Positions 36,191 to 45,320 of a stretch of DNA of 64,000 nt are shown in pieces. The DNA lies in contig NZ_SRMQ01000005.1 in assembly GCF_004768785.1 (NCBI RefSeq), positions 62,001 through 126,000 on the forward strand, given 5' to 3'. The notes beneath the pieces were generated by a model. The model had not been told where the DNA came from and did not search any database. It worked only from the letters and a program-made list of their open reading frames with translations. Source of the DNA: Caproiciproducens galactitolivorans. GTDB taxonomy: Bacteria; Bacillota; Clostridia; Oscillospirales; Acutalibacteraceae. The number at the start of each line of letters is the position of its first letter. Position 1 is the stretch's first letter. The translations under genes and the position numbers were made by a program.

Positions 36191-36877
36191 TTATACTAAA
36201 ACTGGCATAAAATTCAGGTAATCACAGGAAATTAGAACCATTTTAATCCCTTCATACTCGCCGGTAATCGCCCGGCGCGCCGCCTGACTTCCATGGATAT
36301 GCCCAAAATAGCATTTTTGAATGCCGCGCTCCTTCAAAACATCAAGGATCTCTTTACATACCGCCCCGTCATAAACGGGAGGGTAATGCAAAAACACCAC
36401 CGGTTTGGCGCCTTGTCTTTCTGCGTCGTCGATGGAAGCGTTCAGACGGCCTACCTCGCGGTTCACAATCTTTACATCTTCGTCCGTTTCCGCATTGTAC
36501 AGCCATCCGCGGGTGCCGCAAACCGCAATATCACCGACTACAACCGCATTGTTGTGGATGATTTGGATGGTATCCAGCCCGTTTCGTTCCAAAAATTCTA
36601 CTATTTTCTTTCTGGTTGACCACCAATAGTCATGGTTCCCTTTTAATATTAATTTTTTGCCGGGCAAAGAATGGATAAACGAGAAATCATTCACCGCTTC
36701 CTCCAAATTCATTGCCCACGAAATATCTCCGGCAATAACGACGGTGTCGTCCCGACCGACGACGGCGCGCCAGTTTTTTTCAAGCCGCTCCGTGTAATTC
36801 TGCCAGCCCGAAAAAACGTCCATCGGTTTGTCGCAGCCCAATGACAGATGCAAATCGGCGATAGCAAATAGTGACAT
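36191..36877 (-). CDS. Calcineurin-like metallophosphoesterase
   Basis: 228 residues. Metal-binding motifs in order: ADLHLS, GDISWAMN, GNHDYWW, FLHYPP and GHIHGSQ. No membrane span or signal. Small cytoplasmic phosphoesterase of the YkuE/YpbG-like range; the substrate cannot be told. Its start lies 11 bases from the thrC stop, and it is probably cotranscribed with thrC. Confidence 0.85.
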   Translation of the reverse strand: MSLFAIADLHLSLGCDKPMDVFSGWQNYTERLEKNWRAVVGRDDTVVIAGDISWAMNLEEAVNDFSFIHSLPGKKLILKGNHDYWWSTRKKIVEFLERNGLDTIQIIHNNAVVVGDIAVCGTRGWLYNAETDEDVKIVNREVGRLNASIDDAERQGAKPVVFLHYPPVYDGAVCKEILDVLKERGIQKCYFGHIHGSQAARRAITGEYEGIKMVLISCDYLNFMPVLV

Positions 36878-36888
36878 GGTTCCCTCTC

Positions 36889-38403
36889 TTAGGCCTGAGG
36901 CTCAATTTTTGCTGTTTTTAAAACGATTTCCTTCATGTTTTCCCTTGAACAAATTGTGCGGAAGCGAACCGCCTTCGTCTGAAGCTCGGCAATCTGCGGC
37001 GGGACAGCCACACCGGTTAGGTTGGACAGCTCTTGAATTTTGTCGAATTCGGACGCATCCTCTCGGTATTGCTCCGATACGGCGCTTAATACGCTGTCTG
37101 CAAATTTATATGGACTGGCGGTAGAAACAATTACGGAAGGGGTTTCCGTATCCTTGCTGGCTTTTACATATTGCTCATAAACATTTACTGCAACGGCAGT
37201 ATGCGTGTCACAAAGGTAATGTTCGGATTCGTAAAGCTGCTTAATGACTTTTTGGGTTTCCTCATCGTTGCAATAACCTGCGAAAAACAGTTCGTGAAGC
37301 GAGTGTAGAACATCTTCCCCAACCTGATACCTGCCGTTTGACGCAAGCTCGTTCATCCAGCCCGCTACCCGGTCGCAGTCTTTTCCGGTGAGATCGTAAA
37401 GCAGTCGTTCCAGATTGCTCGACACCAGAATATCCATGGAAGGGGAAATGGTAGTATAGAACTCCCGTTTACGGTTGTAAACGCCCGTGTTGATAAATTC
37501 GGTCAGCACATTATTGGAGTTGGACGCGCAGATCAGCTTGTGAACCGGTAACCCCATTTTTTTAGCGTAGTACGCGGCAAGGATATTTCCAAAGTTGCCG
37601 GTCGGAACCACTATGTTGATCTTTTCTCCCGCACATTGCAATTTTCCATTGGCGAGCAAATCGCAGTACGCGGAAAAATAATATACGATCTGCGGCAGGA
37701 GCCTGCCCCAGTTAATGGAGTTCGCGCTGGAAAACATCAGCTTATTCTGTTCCAAAAGCCGCTTGATTTCCGGATCGGTAAAGATTTTTTTCACGCCGGT
37801 CTGGGCATCGTCAAAATTTCCCTCAATTGCACAGACGGCCACGTTATTTCCTTCCTGCGTACACATCTGGCGCTTCTGCATGGGGCTTACGCCGTTTTGC
37901 GGATAAAAAACCTGAATCAGGGTGCCGTCCACATCTTTAAAGCCTTCCAGCGCCGCTTTTCCCGTATCCCCGGAGGTTGCGACAAGAATCAGAGCGGTTT
38001 TGGAAGAATGGATTTTCTGCAGGGATTTCGTCAAAAGATGTGGCAGCAGCTGCAGCGCCATATCTTTAAAGGCGCAGGTGGGACCGTGCCAAAGTTCCAA
38101 CATTTGTATGCCGTTCTTTAACGAAGTAACCGGAGCAGGAATATCTTTTTCGAATTTCCCATTGGTATAGGCGGCCGTAACGCACTCATGAATTTCTTCC
38201 GCCGTAAAATCAGAAAGAAACGCGGATAAAATTCGCTCCGCACGTTCCGTATAACTGCATCTGGCAAGCTCCAGCAAATCTGTATGGGAATAATGCGGAA
38301 AATCTTCCGGAACAAAAAGACCGCCTTCCGTACTGATTCCCTGCGCAATCGCCTGTGATACCGAAACGCAGATGCTGCTGTTTCGTGTGGATTTATAATG
38401 CAA
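36889..38403 (-). CDS. thrC: Threonine synthase
   Basis: 504 residues. PLP enzyme converting phosphohomoserine to threonine. N-terminal YKSTRN and GLFVPEDFP are typical of the larger (group 1) type; the PLP lysine lies in GPTCAFKDMALQLLP, followed by ATSGDTGKAAL and PTGNFGNILAAYYAK. I choose TTG 38403 with AAGGGGG upstream; the frame is open further to 38523 but that part has no family character. It draws on the same aspartate semialdehyde made by Asd. Confidence 0.93.
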   Translation of the reverse strand: MHYKSTRNSSICVSVSQAIAQGISTEGGLFVPEDFPHYSHTDLLELARCSYTERAERILSAFLSDFTAEEIHECVTAAYTNGKFEKDIPAPVTSLKNGIQMLELWHGPTCAFKDMALQLLPHLLTKSLQKIHSSKTALILVATSGDTGKAALEGFKDVDGTLIQVFYPQNGVSPMQKRQMCTQEGNNVAVCAIEGNFDDAQTGVKKIFTDPEIKRLLEQNKLMFSSANSINWGRLLPQIVYYFSAYCDLLANGKLQCAGEKINIVVPTGNFGNILAAYYAKKMGLPVHKLICASNSNNVLTEFINTGVYNRKREFYTTISPSMDILVSSNLERLLYDLTGKDCDRVAGWMNELASNGRYQVGEDVLHSLHELFFAGYCNDEETQKVIKQLYESEHYLCDTHTAVAVNVYEQYVKASKDTETPSVIVSTASPYKFADSVLSAVSEQYREDASEFDKIQELSNLTGVAVPPQIAELQTKAVRFRTICSRENMKEIVLKTAKIEPQA

Positions 38404-38525
38404 AGGTTTTTCCCCCTTCTTTATTAACTTTATGACTTTATCATACCATAAATGACTGCAAAGGGAAACATAAAAAACGTACGCATTTCCGTAAAAAATT
38501 GAAAAATTTTTAAAGGAAATCACCT

Positions 38526-38891
38526 TTAAAATTCCTTTATCATGAATGCGTTTTCAATATGTTCAATGGAAAGGATCCTGTTGCCGGCATCCGTCGTCAT
38601 TCCGATCACATCAAAGCGGGGCTGCAAATCAGACGGATTCGATTGCAGATACAAAATCGCCGTTTTCCCTATCTTTTTTTGTTTCCCAAGAGAAACCGCT
38701 TCCAGAGGGCTGACTTCGTAATTTTTATTCCGGGTCTTCACTTCCACAAACACGATAAATTCTTTGTTTTCCGCGATAATATCGATTTCTCCGAAACGGG
38801 AATGGTAATTCCTCGCTGTAATTTGGAATCCCATATCCTCTAAATAGCGAGCCGCAAAGTCTTCACCGGTTTTTCCGGAAGCATTGTTCAT
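38526..38891 (-). CDS. yraN: YraN family (UPF0102) putative nuclease
   Basis: 121 residues. A PD-(D/E)xK nuclease-like core: [39 protein letters not shown]. Resembles Holliday junction resolvase folds; role unproven. ATG 38891 overlaps the rnhB end by 4 bases and has AGGAG upstream. rnhB-yraN is a conserved pair. Confidence 0.9.
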   Translation of the reverse strand: MNNASGKTGEDFAARYLEDMGFQITARNYHSRFGEIDIIAENKEFIVFVEVKTRNKNYEVSPLEAVSLGKQKKIGKTAILYLQSNPSDLQPRFDVIGMTTDAGNRILSIEHIENAFMIKEF

Positions 38892-39499
38892 GAACCAGTA
38901 TCTCCTAAAATTTTTTTCAAAAATGTTTTCCGGTGCACCGGACACGGCCCGTATTCTTTTAACCGTGCAATATGTAATGCCGTCCCGTAGCCTTTATGTT
39001 TCGCGAACTGATACTGCGGATAAATCCGGTTGATTTCCACCATCAGGCGGTCACGGCTGACCTTGGCCAGAATGGAGGCGGCGGCAATGCTCGCGGAAAG
39101 CGAATCCCCCTTTACAATCGTATGCGCCTTTACACTGAGACAGGGCATTCGATTTCCGTCCACCAAAGCCAAATCCGGGCGAACGTCTAATCCGTCGCAG
39201 GCACGCTTCATTGCAAGAAAGGTTGCCTGCAAAATATTGATTTCGTCAATTTCCGCTTCCGTAGCAAACCCAACGGAATAACTTACCGCTTTTTCTTTAA
39301 TGATCTCAAACAGGGTTTCTCTTTTTGCTTCGCTGAGTTTTTTGGAATCATTCAAGCCTTCAATGCTTGTCCCATAGGGCAGAATCACAGCGGCGGCAAA
39401 TACGGGACCGGCTAAAGGTCCGCGGCCTGCCTCATCGATGCCGCAAACGGTAGAATAGCCTTTTTCCCGTGCCATTTTTTCATAAGCAAACCAATCCAT
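38888..39499 (-). CDS. rnhB: Ribonuclease HII
   Basis: 203 residues. Cleaves RNA in RNA-DNA hybrids, including single ribonucleotides. Catalytic acidic residues in [14 protein letters not shown] (Asp-Glu) and LALVDGN; KHKGYGT near the end. ATG 39499 starts right after the ylqF stop. Order rplS-lepB-ylqF-rnhB is the standard Firmicutes cluster. Confidence 0.94.
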   Translation of the reverse strand: MDWFAYEKMAREKGYSTVCGIDEAGRGPLAGPVFAAAVILPYGTSIEGLNDSKKLSEAKRETLFEIIKEKAVSYSVGFATEAEIDEINILQATFLAMKRACDGLDVRPDLALVDGNRMPCLSVKAHTIVKGDSLSASIAAASILAKVSRDRLMVEINRIYPQYQFAKHKGYGTALHIARLKEYGPCPVHRKTFLKKILGDTGS

Positions 39500-39500
39500 T

Positions 39501-40370
39501 TTATTTTCCAACCTGTTCCAATGAGATTCGGCCGAGCTTGGCGCTTCGGAATTCATCCAAAATCATAATGGACGCCCGTTCTGTATCCACTTCGCCGCCG
39601 GAAATCAGCATTCCGCGCTTTTTGCCTATCAATTCCAGCAATTCGTATCCCTTTTGCCCGGAAATATCGATTTCTCCCAATTTATACCGCCGCTTTACGT
39701 CGTTCGGATAACTGTCCCGCAGCACCTCCAGCAGACGTCCCGCCAAATATTCCGTATCGACTACCTCGTCCTTTACGGCTCCCGTAAAAGCAAGATGCTC
39801 CCCGACGGTTTTATCGTCAAATTTTGGCCAGAGTACGCCGGGGGTATCCAGAAGGTCAAACCCCTTGGCGATTGAGAACCACTGATTTGCCCTTGTGACA
39901 CCCGGCCTGTCCTCAACATTGGCCTTGCTGTTTTTTGAAAGGCGGTTAATCAGCGAGGACTTCCCGACATTCGGGATGCCGACAACCATCACTCGGATCT
40001 GCCTGCCTACCATGCCCTTCGCTTCCCATGTGGCTATGCGGTCGCGCAATACATCTTTCACAAGCGGGATAAACCCGTTTATACCCTTGCCGCTGCGGCA
40101 GTCAATGGCGATTGCGCGTATATTGTTTTGTTTGTAATAATCGATCCAACGCGCCGTTTGAACCGGATCAGCCATATCGCTCTTATTCAATAAAATAACA
40201 CGCGGTTTATTTTGTATCAGCTTGTTTAAATCCGGGTTGCGGCTGCTGACGGGTATTCTTGCGTCCACAATTTCCGCAACCGCGTCAACCAGCTTCAAGC
40301 TTTTTTCAATTTGTCTTTTTGTCCTGGTCATATGACCGGGAAACCATTGTATTGTTTGTGCTTCGCTCAT
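39501..40370 (-). CDS. ylqF: Ribosome biogenesis GTPase YlqF/RbgA
   Basis: 289 residues. Circularly permuted GTPase: G4 NKSDMADP precedes the P-loop [14 protein letters not shown], then DTPGVLWP. N-terminal [17 protein letters not shown] is the family signature. Acts late in 50S assembly. C-terminal ANTAR-like helices. It lies between the signal peptidases and rnhB. Confidence 0.95.
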   Translation of the reverse strand: MSEAQTIQWFPGHMTRTKRQIEKSLKLVDAVAEIVDARIPVSSRNPDLNKLIQNKPRVILLNKSDMADPVQTARWIDYYKQNNIRAIAIDCRSGKGINGFIPLVKDVLRDRIATWEAKGMVGRQIRVMVVGIPNVGKSSLINRLSKNSKANVEDRPGVTRANQWFSIAKGFDLLDTPGVLWPKFDDKTVGEHLAFTGAVKDEVVDTEYLAGRLLEVLRDSYPNDVKRRYKLGEIDISGQKGYELLELIGKKRGMLISGGEVDTERASIMILDEFRSAKLGRISLEQVGK

Positions 40371-40397
40371 TTCTTCATCCTTAAACTGAACTTACTT

Positions 40398-40982
40398 TTA
40401 TTTTATCCTTCCAACTCTGTTGAAGGGAAATACGACCATTTCCGCTTTTCCCAGAATATTCCTTACGTCAACCATACCTACGTCGCTGAAGCGGCTATCG
40501 TTGGATACGGCACGGTTGTCCCCCAGCACAAAAATATGCCCCGCAGGGACGGTCAGCGGAAATTTAAAATCCGTAGGCTGATCCGTAATGCCGTTCTGAA
40601 TGTAGGCGGATTCATCGAGAGGAACGCCGTCCACCGACACGATCCCCTTTTCAAAATCAATATCTACTTTTTGATTTTCAAGGGCAATCACGCGTTTGAT
40701 AATGGGTTCCCGTAACTTCTGCGTATGGGAAATAACAACAACATCCCCTTGGCGGGGTTTGTAAAAGCAGCTGGAAAGAACCACCCTGTCGTTGGATTGC
40801 AAGGTTGGAAGCATAGAAGGCCCGTTTACATTTACAACCCTGAAAAAGAAGGTAAATAGAATGACTACTGCAATCAGGGAAGTAATAAACGCTTCTATCC
40901 ATTCATAGCAGTTTACCGTAAAACGGCTTTGTGATTTTCGGGTCACCGGTTTTATGTAAAGCCGTATGGATTGTTGGTTCAA
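40398..40982 (-). CDS. lepB: Signal peptidase I, first of two tandem copies
   Basis: 194 residues. One N-terminal membrane anchor (about 30-48), then catalytic Ser56 (NGPSMLPTL) and Lys96 (IIKRVIA), and GDNRAVSNDSRFSDVG. Removes signal peptides outside the membrane. It differs from the neighbouring copy mainly in the N-terminal tail and mid-domain, but shares the VNGPSM, IKRVIA and GVPLDESAYI-NGIT segments, showing a gene duplication. Confidence 0.94.
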   Translation of the reverse strand: MNQQSIRLYIKPVTRKSQSRFTVNCYEWIEAFITSLIAVVILFTFFFRVVNVNGPSMLPTLQSNDRVVLSSCFYKPRQGDVVVISHTQKLREPIIKRVIALENQKVDIDFEKGIVSVDGVPLDESAYIQNGITDQPTDFKFPLTVPAGHIFVLGDNRAVSNDSRFSDVGMVDVRNILGKAEMVVFPFNRVGRIK

Positions 40983-41001
40983 CGGAGAAACATCTCCTTT
41001 A

Positions 41002-41589
41002 TCAAAAAGGCTTTTCTGTTTTCATTAATATAAACTCCACTTTTCCGATAATATATCGCTGGTCAATCATGCCAACATCGCTGGAACGGCTGTCGTCGGA
41101 AATCTTGCGGTTATCCCCCAGCACAAAAACATGCCCCGGAGGAACGGTCTGCGGGAAGGAAATATCGTATTGATTTTTCGTGATACCGTTTTCTATGTAA
41201 GCGGATTCGTCCAGCGGAACGCCGTTTACCGACACGACTCCTGTATTAAAATCAATATCGACGGTTTGCCCTTCGGTGGCAATCACCCTTTTGATAAGGG
41301 TTTCGTCACGGGAGGTAGCGCGTCTGTCCACCACCACAATATCGCCGCGGGTAAGCTTCCTGTCGGTGCAAGAAACCAGAACTTTATAACCGTTTTTCAG
41401 ATTCGGCATCATGGAGGGACCGTTAACGGTGATGACCCGGAAGAGAAAGGTAAAGATAACGATAATGATAACCAGCGCCGGAATCAGCGCCTCCACCCAT
41501 TCGTAGCAGCTTAAAGTGAAGTTGTTTTTAGACGGTTCGGCAGGTAATTCCGAGGTTATATTCGGATTCAAAAACGCCACCTCTTTCAA
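41002..41589 (-). CDS. lepB: Signal peptidase I, second of two tandem copies
   Basis: 195 residues. Membrane anchor (about 34-53), catalytic Ser59 (NGPSMMPNL) and Lys100 (LIKRVIA), then GDNRKISDDSRSSDVG. Upstream of the other copy by 19 bases on the same strand. Two expressed copies with intact dyads suggest differing substrate ranges or dosage; multiple SipS/SipT-like enzymes are usual in Firmicutes. Confidence 0.94.
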   Translation of the reverse strand: MKEVAFLNPNITSELPAEPSKNNFTLSCYEWVEALIPALVIIIVIFTFLFRVITVNGPSMMPNLKNGYKVLVSCTDRKLTRGDIVVVDRRATSRDETLIKRVIATEGQTVDIDFNTGVVSVNGVPLDESAYIENGITKNQYDISFPQTVPPGHVFVLGDNRKISDDSRSSDVGMIDQRYIIGKVEFILMKTEKPF

Positions 41590-41608
41590 GTAAGATCAAG
41601 GGGAAAGC

Positions 41609-41634
41609 AAAAAAGGGACACATACATGTCCCTT
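41609..41634 (-). terminator. Terminator after rplS
   Basis: AAGGGACA and TGTCCCTT arms with a six-base loop; TTTTTT on the minus strand. It separates rplS from the downstream lepB-ylqF genes, probably as a partial stop. Confidence 0.8.
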
Positions 41635-41653
41635 AAAATCATGATCAAACGGA

Positions 41654-41998
41654 TTATCTGATCTGCTCTTTTACTTTTGCCGCCTTGCCGACTCTGTCGC
41701 GCAGATAGTAGAGCTTCGCTCTGCGTACACGGCCCTTGCGGACAATTTCTACACCCTTAACATTTGGAGAATGAACCGGGAATACTCTTTCGACACCAAC
41801 GCCGTAAGAAACGCGTCTTACCGTGAAGGTTTCGGAAACGCCGCTGCCCTTGCGAGCGGTAACGGTACCCTCAAAAACCTGAATTCTTTCTCTCTCGCCT
41901 TCTCTGATGTTTACGTTTACCTTTACGGTATCGCCAACTTCAAATTCAGGAATTTCCTTTTTTACGGAATCCTGTGCAATTAATTTCAATGCATCCAT
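41654..41998 (-). CDS. rplS: 50S ribosomal protein L19
   Basis: 114 residues, typical length. [24 protein letters not shown] and [33 protein letters not shown] are the L19 signature. Sits at the 30S/50S interface. AAGGAGG precedes the ATG. A strong promoter and a structured leader lie upstream. Confidence 0.97.
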   Translation of the reverse strand: MDALKLIAQDSVKKEIPEFEVGDTVKVNVNIREGERERIQVFEGTVTARKGSGVSETFTVRRVSYGVGVERVFPVHSPNVKGVEIVRKGRVRRAKLYYLRDRVGKAAKVKEQIR

Positions 41999-42004
41999 GG
42001 AATA

Positions 42005-42121
42005 AATCCTCCTTATAATTCAGACATTCATGCTGTAGACAGCAGAGGACTGCCCGCTTCAATGTCGCGGTAAAACCGGGCATTGAACCCCACCAATGAA
42101 GTACTGGCGGTATCCAAATGC
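42005..42121 (-). promoter_or_regulatory. Structured leader of rplS (candidate L19 autoregulatory leader)
   Basis: Between the promoter and the rplS start the minus-strand RNA can form TTCAATG/CATTGAA (42058-42087) with an inner CGGT-AAA-ACCG hairpin, a competing GCCCG/CGGGC pairing, and a GCTGT/ACAGC hairpin. Firmicutes rplS genes often carry an L19-binding leader; I cannot confirm this consensus by eye. Confidence 0.5.
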
Positions 42122-42127
42122 CTATAT

Positions 42128-42156
42128 ATCATACCACAATACGCCAAAAAGCGCAA
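42128..42156 (-). promoter_or_regulatory. Sigma-A promoter of rplS
   Basis: Minus strand TTGCGC (42151-42156), 17-base spacer, TATGAT (42128-42133), just after the preceding gene. Confidence 0.7.
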
Positions 42157-42170
42157 TAACTTTTTTACAG

Positions 42171-42830
42171 TTATACAAAGATTTGAAAATCAGCGTTATA
42201 AAGGTTGGTTCTCTTTATATCCGCATAGAAGTCCAGCTTTAAATAGGTCTTGATCGCGTCGCAAATCAGCAAGGGGTTCACATTCATGTTGCTTCCGGCC
42301 GGAAGCACGGTCTGGATTTCAATAAGCCCCGTTTTCGGTGCGATCTCCGTCTTTCTCAGAAAAGGCTTAATGTCAAGGTCCACGATTCCGCTTTTTGTAT
42401 GCTTCGGCACGATGATATTTTCCTGTTCCAGCATCCCTTTTATTCGGGAAACCGCTTCTTCCGCACAAATATTCTCTGTTTCCAGTTCCATAATAAAGGA
42501 AGCATAGGCGATTTCGCCCGGCTTCATAACCGGTTCGGTTGCATCAAATACGGGAATATCGTCCGGAAGGGCTGCGTTTAGCCGGCTGATAAGTTCCTCC
42601 CGGGTCAGTTCCGTATCCTCCAGTCGGATATCCATACTCTCCCGTTCCCCCGCAATCCCAAGGGAAAGCGGCAATGCAAAAGTAATAAATGCGTGAGGAT
42701 TAAATCCCTGCGTATACCACAGCGGTATTTTCGCCTTATGGATTGCCCGCAGCATACAGCGGTTTAAATCCAGATGTGAAATGAAACGGGCGGTTCCAAT
42801 CTTCTTAAACCAGATTCGGACGTTTTTCAA
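42171..42830 (-). CDS. TIGR03936-type radical SAM-associated protein (DUF2344)
   Basis: 219 residues. No radical SAM cysteines. N-terminal RIWFKKIGTARFISHLDLNRCMLRAIHKAKIPLWYTQGFNPH is the conserved element of DUF2344 proteins, which occur beside or fused to a TIGR03960 enzyme. I choose TTG 42830 with AGGAGG eight bases upstream. It overlaps the TIGR03960 gene by 26 bases. Biochemical role unknown; tRNA or ribosome modification has been guessed from context. Confidence 0.88.
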   Translation of the reverse strand: MKNVRIWFKKIGTARFISHLDLNRCMLRAIHKAKIPLWYTQGFNPHAFITFALPLSLGIAGERESMDIRLEDTELTREELISRLNAALPDDIPVFDATEPVMKPGEIAYASFIMELETENICAEEAVSRIKGMLEQENIIVPKHTKSGIVDLDIKPFLRKTEIAPKTGLIEIQTVLPAGSNMNVNPLLICDAIKTYLKLDFYADIKRTNLYNADFQIFV

Positions 42831-44661
42831 CACAGATTCCTCCTTTAAAGCAAGCTGCGCCGCAGGAGGAACATTGTTCCCGGCAATTGGGCGTCGTCTG
42901 ATTGGCATACGCTCTCTTGCACTCCTCAATCAGAAAAGATTTTTTTACCCCGCAGTCAATATGGTCCCATGGCAGAACCTCGTCAAAGCTTCTTCTACGG
43001 TTTGCATAAAATGCCGGATCAATCCCGCATTTCCGGAACGCTTCCAGCCATTTCGCAAGGGAAAAACAATCCTGCCAGCCGTCCATTTTGCAACCGATTT
43101 TATGCGCTTCCAGCAGGACGTTGCAAAGGCGGCGGTCTCCGCGCGCAAAAACAGCTTCCAAAAAACTGACATCCGCGTCGTGATAGTTCGGCTCCACTTT
43201 GCGAGTTCTTACAGAAGAGACCAGATGGCGCTGTTTCCGGTGCAGCGTTTCGATCGTGTCCTGTGGTTCCCATTGGAAGGGTGTAAACGGCTTTGGAACA
43301 AAGGAAGAAGCGCTGACGGTTACCTTCACGCTTTTCCCCTTCGGCTTGTCCGGGTTTTCATAAAAGGCATCCACAACCTTCTGTCCCAGTTCCGCAATGC
43401 CCGCGACATCGTCCATGGTTTCCGTCGGCAGACCGATCATAAAATACAATTTGATCGTGGTCCATCCGCCCTTAAAGGCGGTTTTTACCGTTTTAAGGAG
43501 TTCTTCCTCTGTTACATTTTTATTAATAACATCCCGAAGGCGCTGAGTGCCTGCCTCCGGCGCAAAGGTAAGGCCGCTCCGGCGCACCGACTTGATCTTT
43601 GACATCAGCTCCGTCGAAAAATTGTCAACACGTAAGGAAGGAAGGGACACGCCAGTTTTTTCTTCCTTTGTCCACGTTAAAAGCTGGTTCAGCAATTCAT
43701 TGATTCGCGAGTAATCGCTTGTACTAAGCGAGGACAGAGAAATTTCATCGTATCCTGTATTGTCGCAAAGGTCGTGGCATTGTTTATCAATGACGGCGAC
43801 CGATTTTTCGCGGAAGGGTCTGTAAAGGAATCCTGCTTGACAGAACCGGCACCCCCGGATACAGCCGCGCAAAACTTCCGCCACCGCCCGGTCGTGGACA
43901 ATTCCAATATAGGGAACGACAAATTTGTCCGGGAAATAAGACTTGTCCATATCGATCATAACGCGTTTTCTAATTTTTTCCGGAGCGCCGCATTTAGGAA
44001 GAATGGCTTTTATGGTGCCGTTGTCGTTATAGGTTACATCATACAGGGAAGGAACATACACGCCTGGAATCTGCGCGGCGGCAATCAGGAATTCTTCTTT
44101 GGAGCGGTTTTCTTTTTTATATCTCCTGTAAAGCTCTATAACTTCACAATCCATCTCTTCCCCTTCGCCAATAAAGAATAAATCAAAAAAGTCGGCGAGG
44201 GGTTCGGAATTGCATGTGCAGGGACCCCCGGCCACCACGAGCGGGGAAAGTCCATGCCGGTCGCTTGCTTTCAGCGGGATTCCCGCCAAATCAAGCATAT
44301 TTAATACATTCGTAAAGCTAAGTTCATATTGGAGCGTAAAAGCGATGAAATCAAAGCCGGCAATGCTGTCCCCGCTTTCCAAAGCGTAAAGCGGAACATT
44401 GTTTTTCCGCATCTGCTCTTCCATATCCATCCACGGCGCAAAAACCCGCTCACACCAGACGTACGGCAGGGTGTTTAATTGGCTGTATAAAATTTTCATT
44501 CCTAAATGCGACATACCGACTTCGTAAACATCCGGAAAGCAGAAAGCAAAACGAACATCCACCTGATCCGGATTTTTTACAATACTATTCAATTCCCCGC
44601 CGACGTAACGGCCGGGCTTCTGAACATTCGCAAGCATTTTTTCGATCTTCTTTGTAATCAT
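42805..44661 (-). CDS. TIGR03960-type B12-binding/radical SAM protein
   Basis: 618 residues. An N-terminal Rossmann-like B12-binding-type domain (about 20-190), then the radical SAM motif CIRGCRFC and the core to about residue 520, and a C-terminal Cys-rich tail (CREQCSSCGAACFKGGIC). Together with the DUF2344 partner it forms a widespread clostridial pair whose substrate is unknown. It starts its own unit; upstream is the M50 protease gene. Confidence 0.9.
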   Translation of the reverse strand: MITKKIEKMLANVQKPGRYVGGELNSIVKNPDQVDVRFAFCFPDVYEVGMSHLGMKILYSQLNTLPYVWCERVFAPWMDMEEQMRKNNVPLYALESGDSIAGFDFIAFTLQYELSFTNVLNMLDLAGIPLKASDRHGLSPLVVAGGPCTCNSEPLADFFDLFFIGEGEEMDCEVIELYRRYKKENRSKEEFLIAAAQIPGVYVPSLYDVTYNDNGTIKAILPKCGAPEKIRKRVMIDMDKSYFPDKFVVPYIGIVHDRAVAEVLRGCIRGCRFCQAGFLYRPFREKSVAVIDKQCHDLCDNTGYDEISLSSLSTSDYSRINELLNQLLTWTKEEKTGVSLPSLRVDNFSTELMSKIKSVRRSGLTFAPEAGTQRLRDVINKNVTEEELLKTVKTAFKGGWTTIKLYFMIGLPTETMDDVAGIAELGQKVVDAFYENPDKPKGKSVKVTVSASSFVPKPFTPFQWEPQDTIETLHRKQRHLVSSVRTRKVEPNYHDADVSFLEAVFARGDRRLCNVLLEAHKIGCKMDGWQDCFSLAKWLEAFRKCGIDPAFYANRRRSFDEVLPWDHIDCGVKKSFLIEECKRAYANQTTPNCREQCSSCGAACFKGGICVEKRPNLV

Positions 44662-44720
44662 CGCAACCTCCGTGCAGCATATGTTTTATTATTATACCGC
44701 TCGGAAACAAATATTGCAAA

Positions 44721-45320
44721 TCATTCATACCTTCCCTTCTTGAATACCAGGAGGAAGATTAAGTAAATGGATACGGCCAGCAAGGAATAGTTGCCATAGG
44801 AATGGAAGAGGACTAAAAAACTGACAATTGCAAGAGGCGTTACAACAATGAAAGATACAACAGAAACGATTTTCAACGCCTGATCCGAGCAGTATTTCGC
44901 GCAAAGAAGCGAATAAAGCGCCTGCCCCCCGTCCAGCGGTTCGATTGGCAGCAGATTGAAGGCTGCCAAAACCAGATTGGCGAAAAGAAAAGCCACATGG
45001 CTTTTCCTGAAGATATATAAGAGCATCACACAGGCAAGATTTGCCCACGGGCCGGCAAGAGATATCAGCGCGTCACGCCCGTAACCGCTGGAAAGCAGCG
45101 GTGGTTTGACAATATCAATTCCAAAGGGCGTAAATTTCATTTCTACGGGCGCGGCGCCGAATGCATGCATTACGAGAATATGGCCTGCTTCGTGAACCGC
45201 CGCCGCGAATATCCAGAATACTGCCGTATTGCTGGCATCGCACAGCAGAAATGCGGTAAATACGGCCAGAAACAGGAACCCGATGGAAATACGGCAGTTG
45301 TGAATTGTAAAGGAAATCAT
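44721..45320 (-). CDS. Site-2 protease, SpoIVFB-like M50 family
   Basis: 199 residues, six membrane spans. Zinc motif HEAGH (43-47) within the second span and a later NLLPIEPLDGGQAL with the third metal-binding Asp. This is the compact SpoIVFB type, without CBS domain. In spore formers SpoIVFB cleaves pro-sigmaK. It overlaps the upstream one-span gene by 4 bases, as spoIVFA/spoIVFB do in Bacillus. Sigma-K function is inferred only from architecture. Confidence 0.8.
   Translation of the reverse strand: MISFTIHNCRISIGFLFLAVFTAFLLCDASNTAVFWIFAAAVHEAGHILVMHAFGAAPVEMKFTPFGIDIVKPPLLSSGYGRDALISLAGPWANLACVMLLYIFRKSHVAFLFANLVLAAFNLLPIEPLDGGQALYSLLCAKYCSDQALKIVSVVSFIVVTPLAIVSFLVLFHSYGNYSLLAVSIYLIFLLVFKKGRYE

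Noticed and set aside
38404-38523. An upstream extension of thrC by 40 residues
   Set aside because: The extension is not like threonine synthases and TTG 38403 has AAGGGGG in front.
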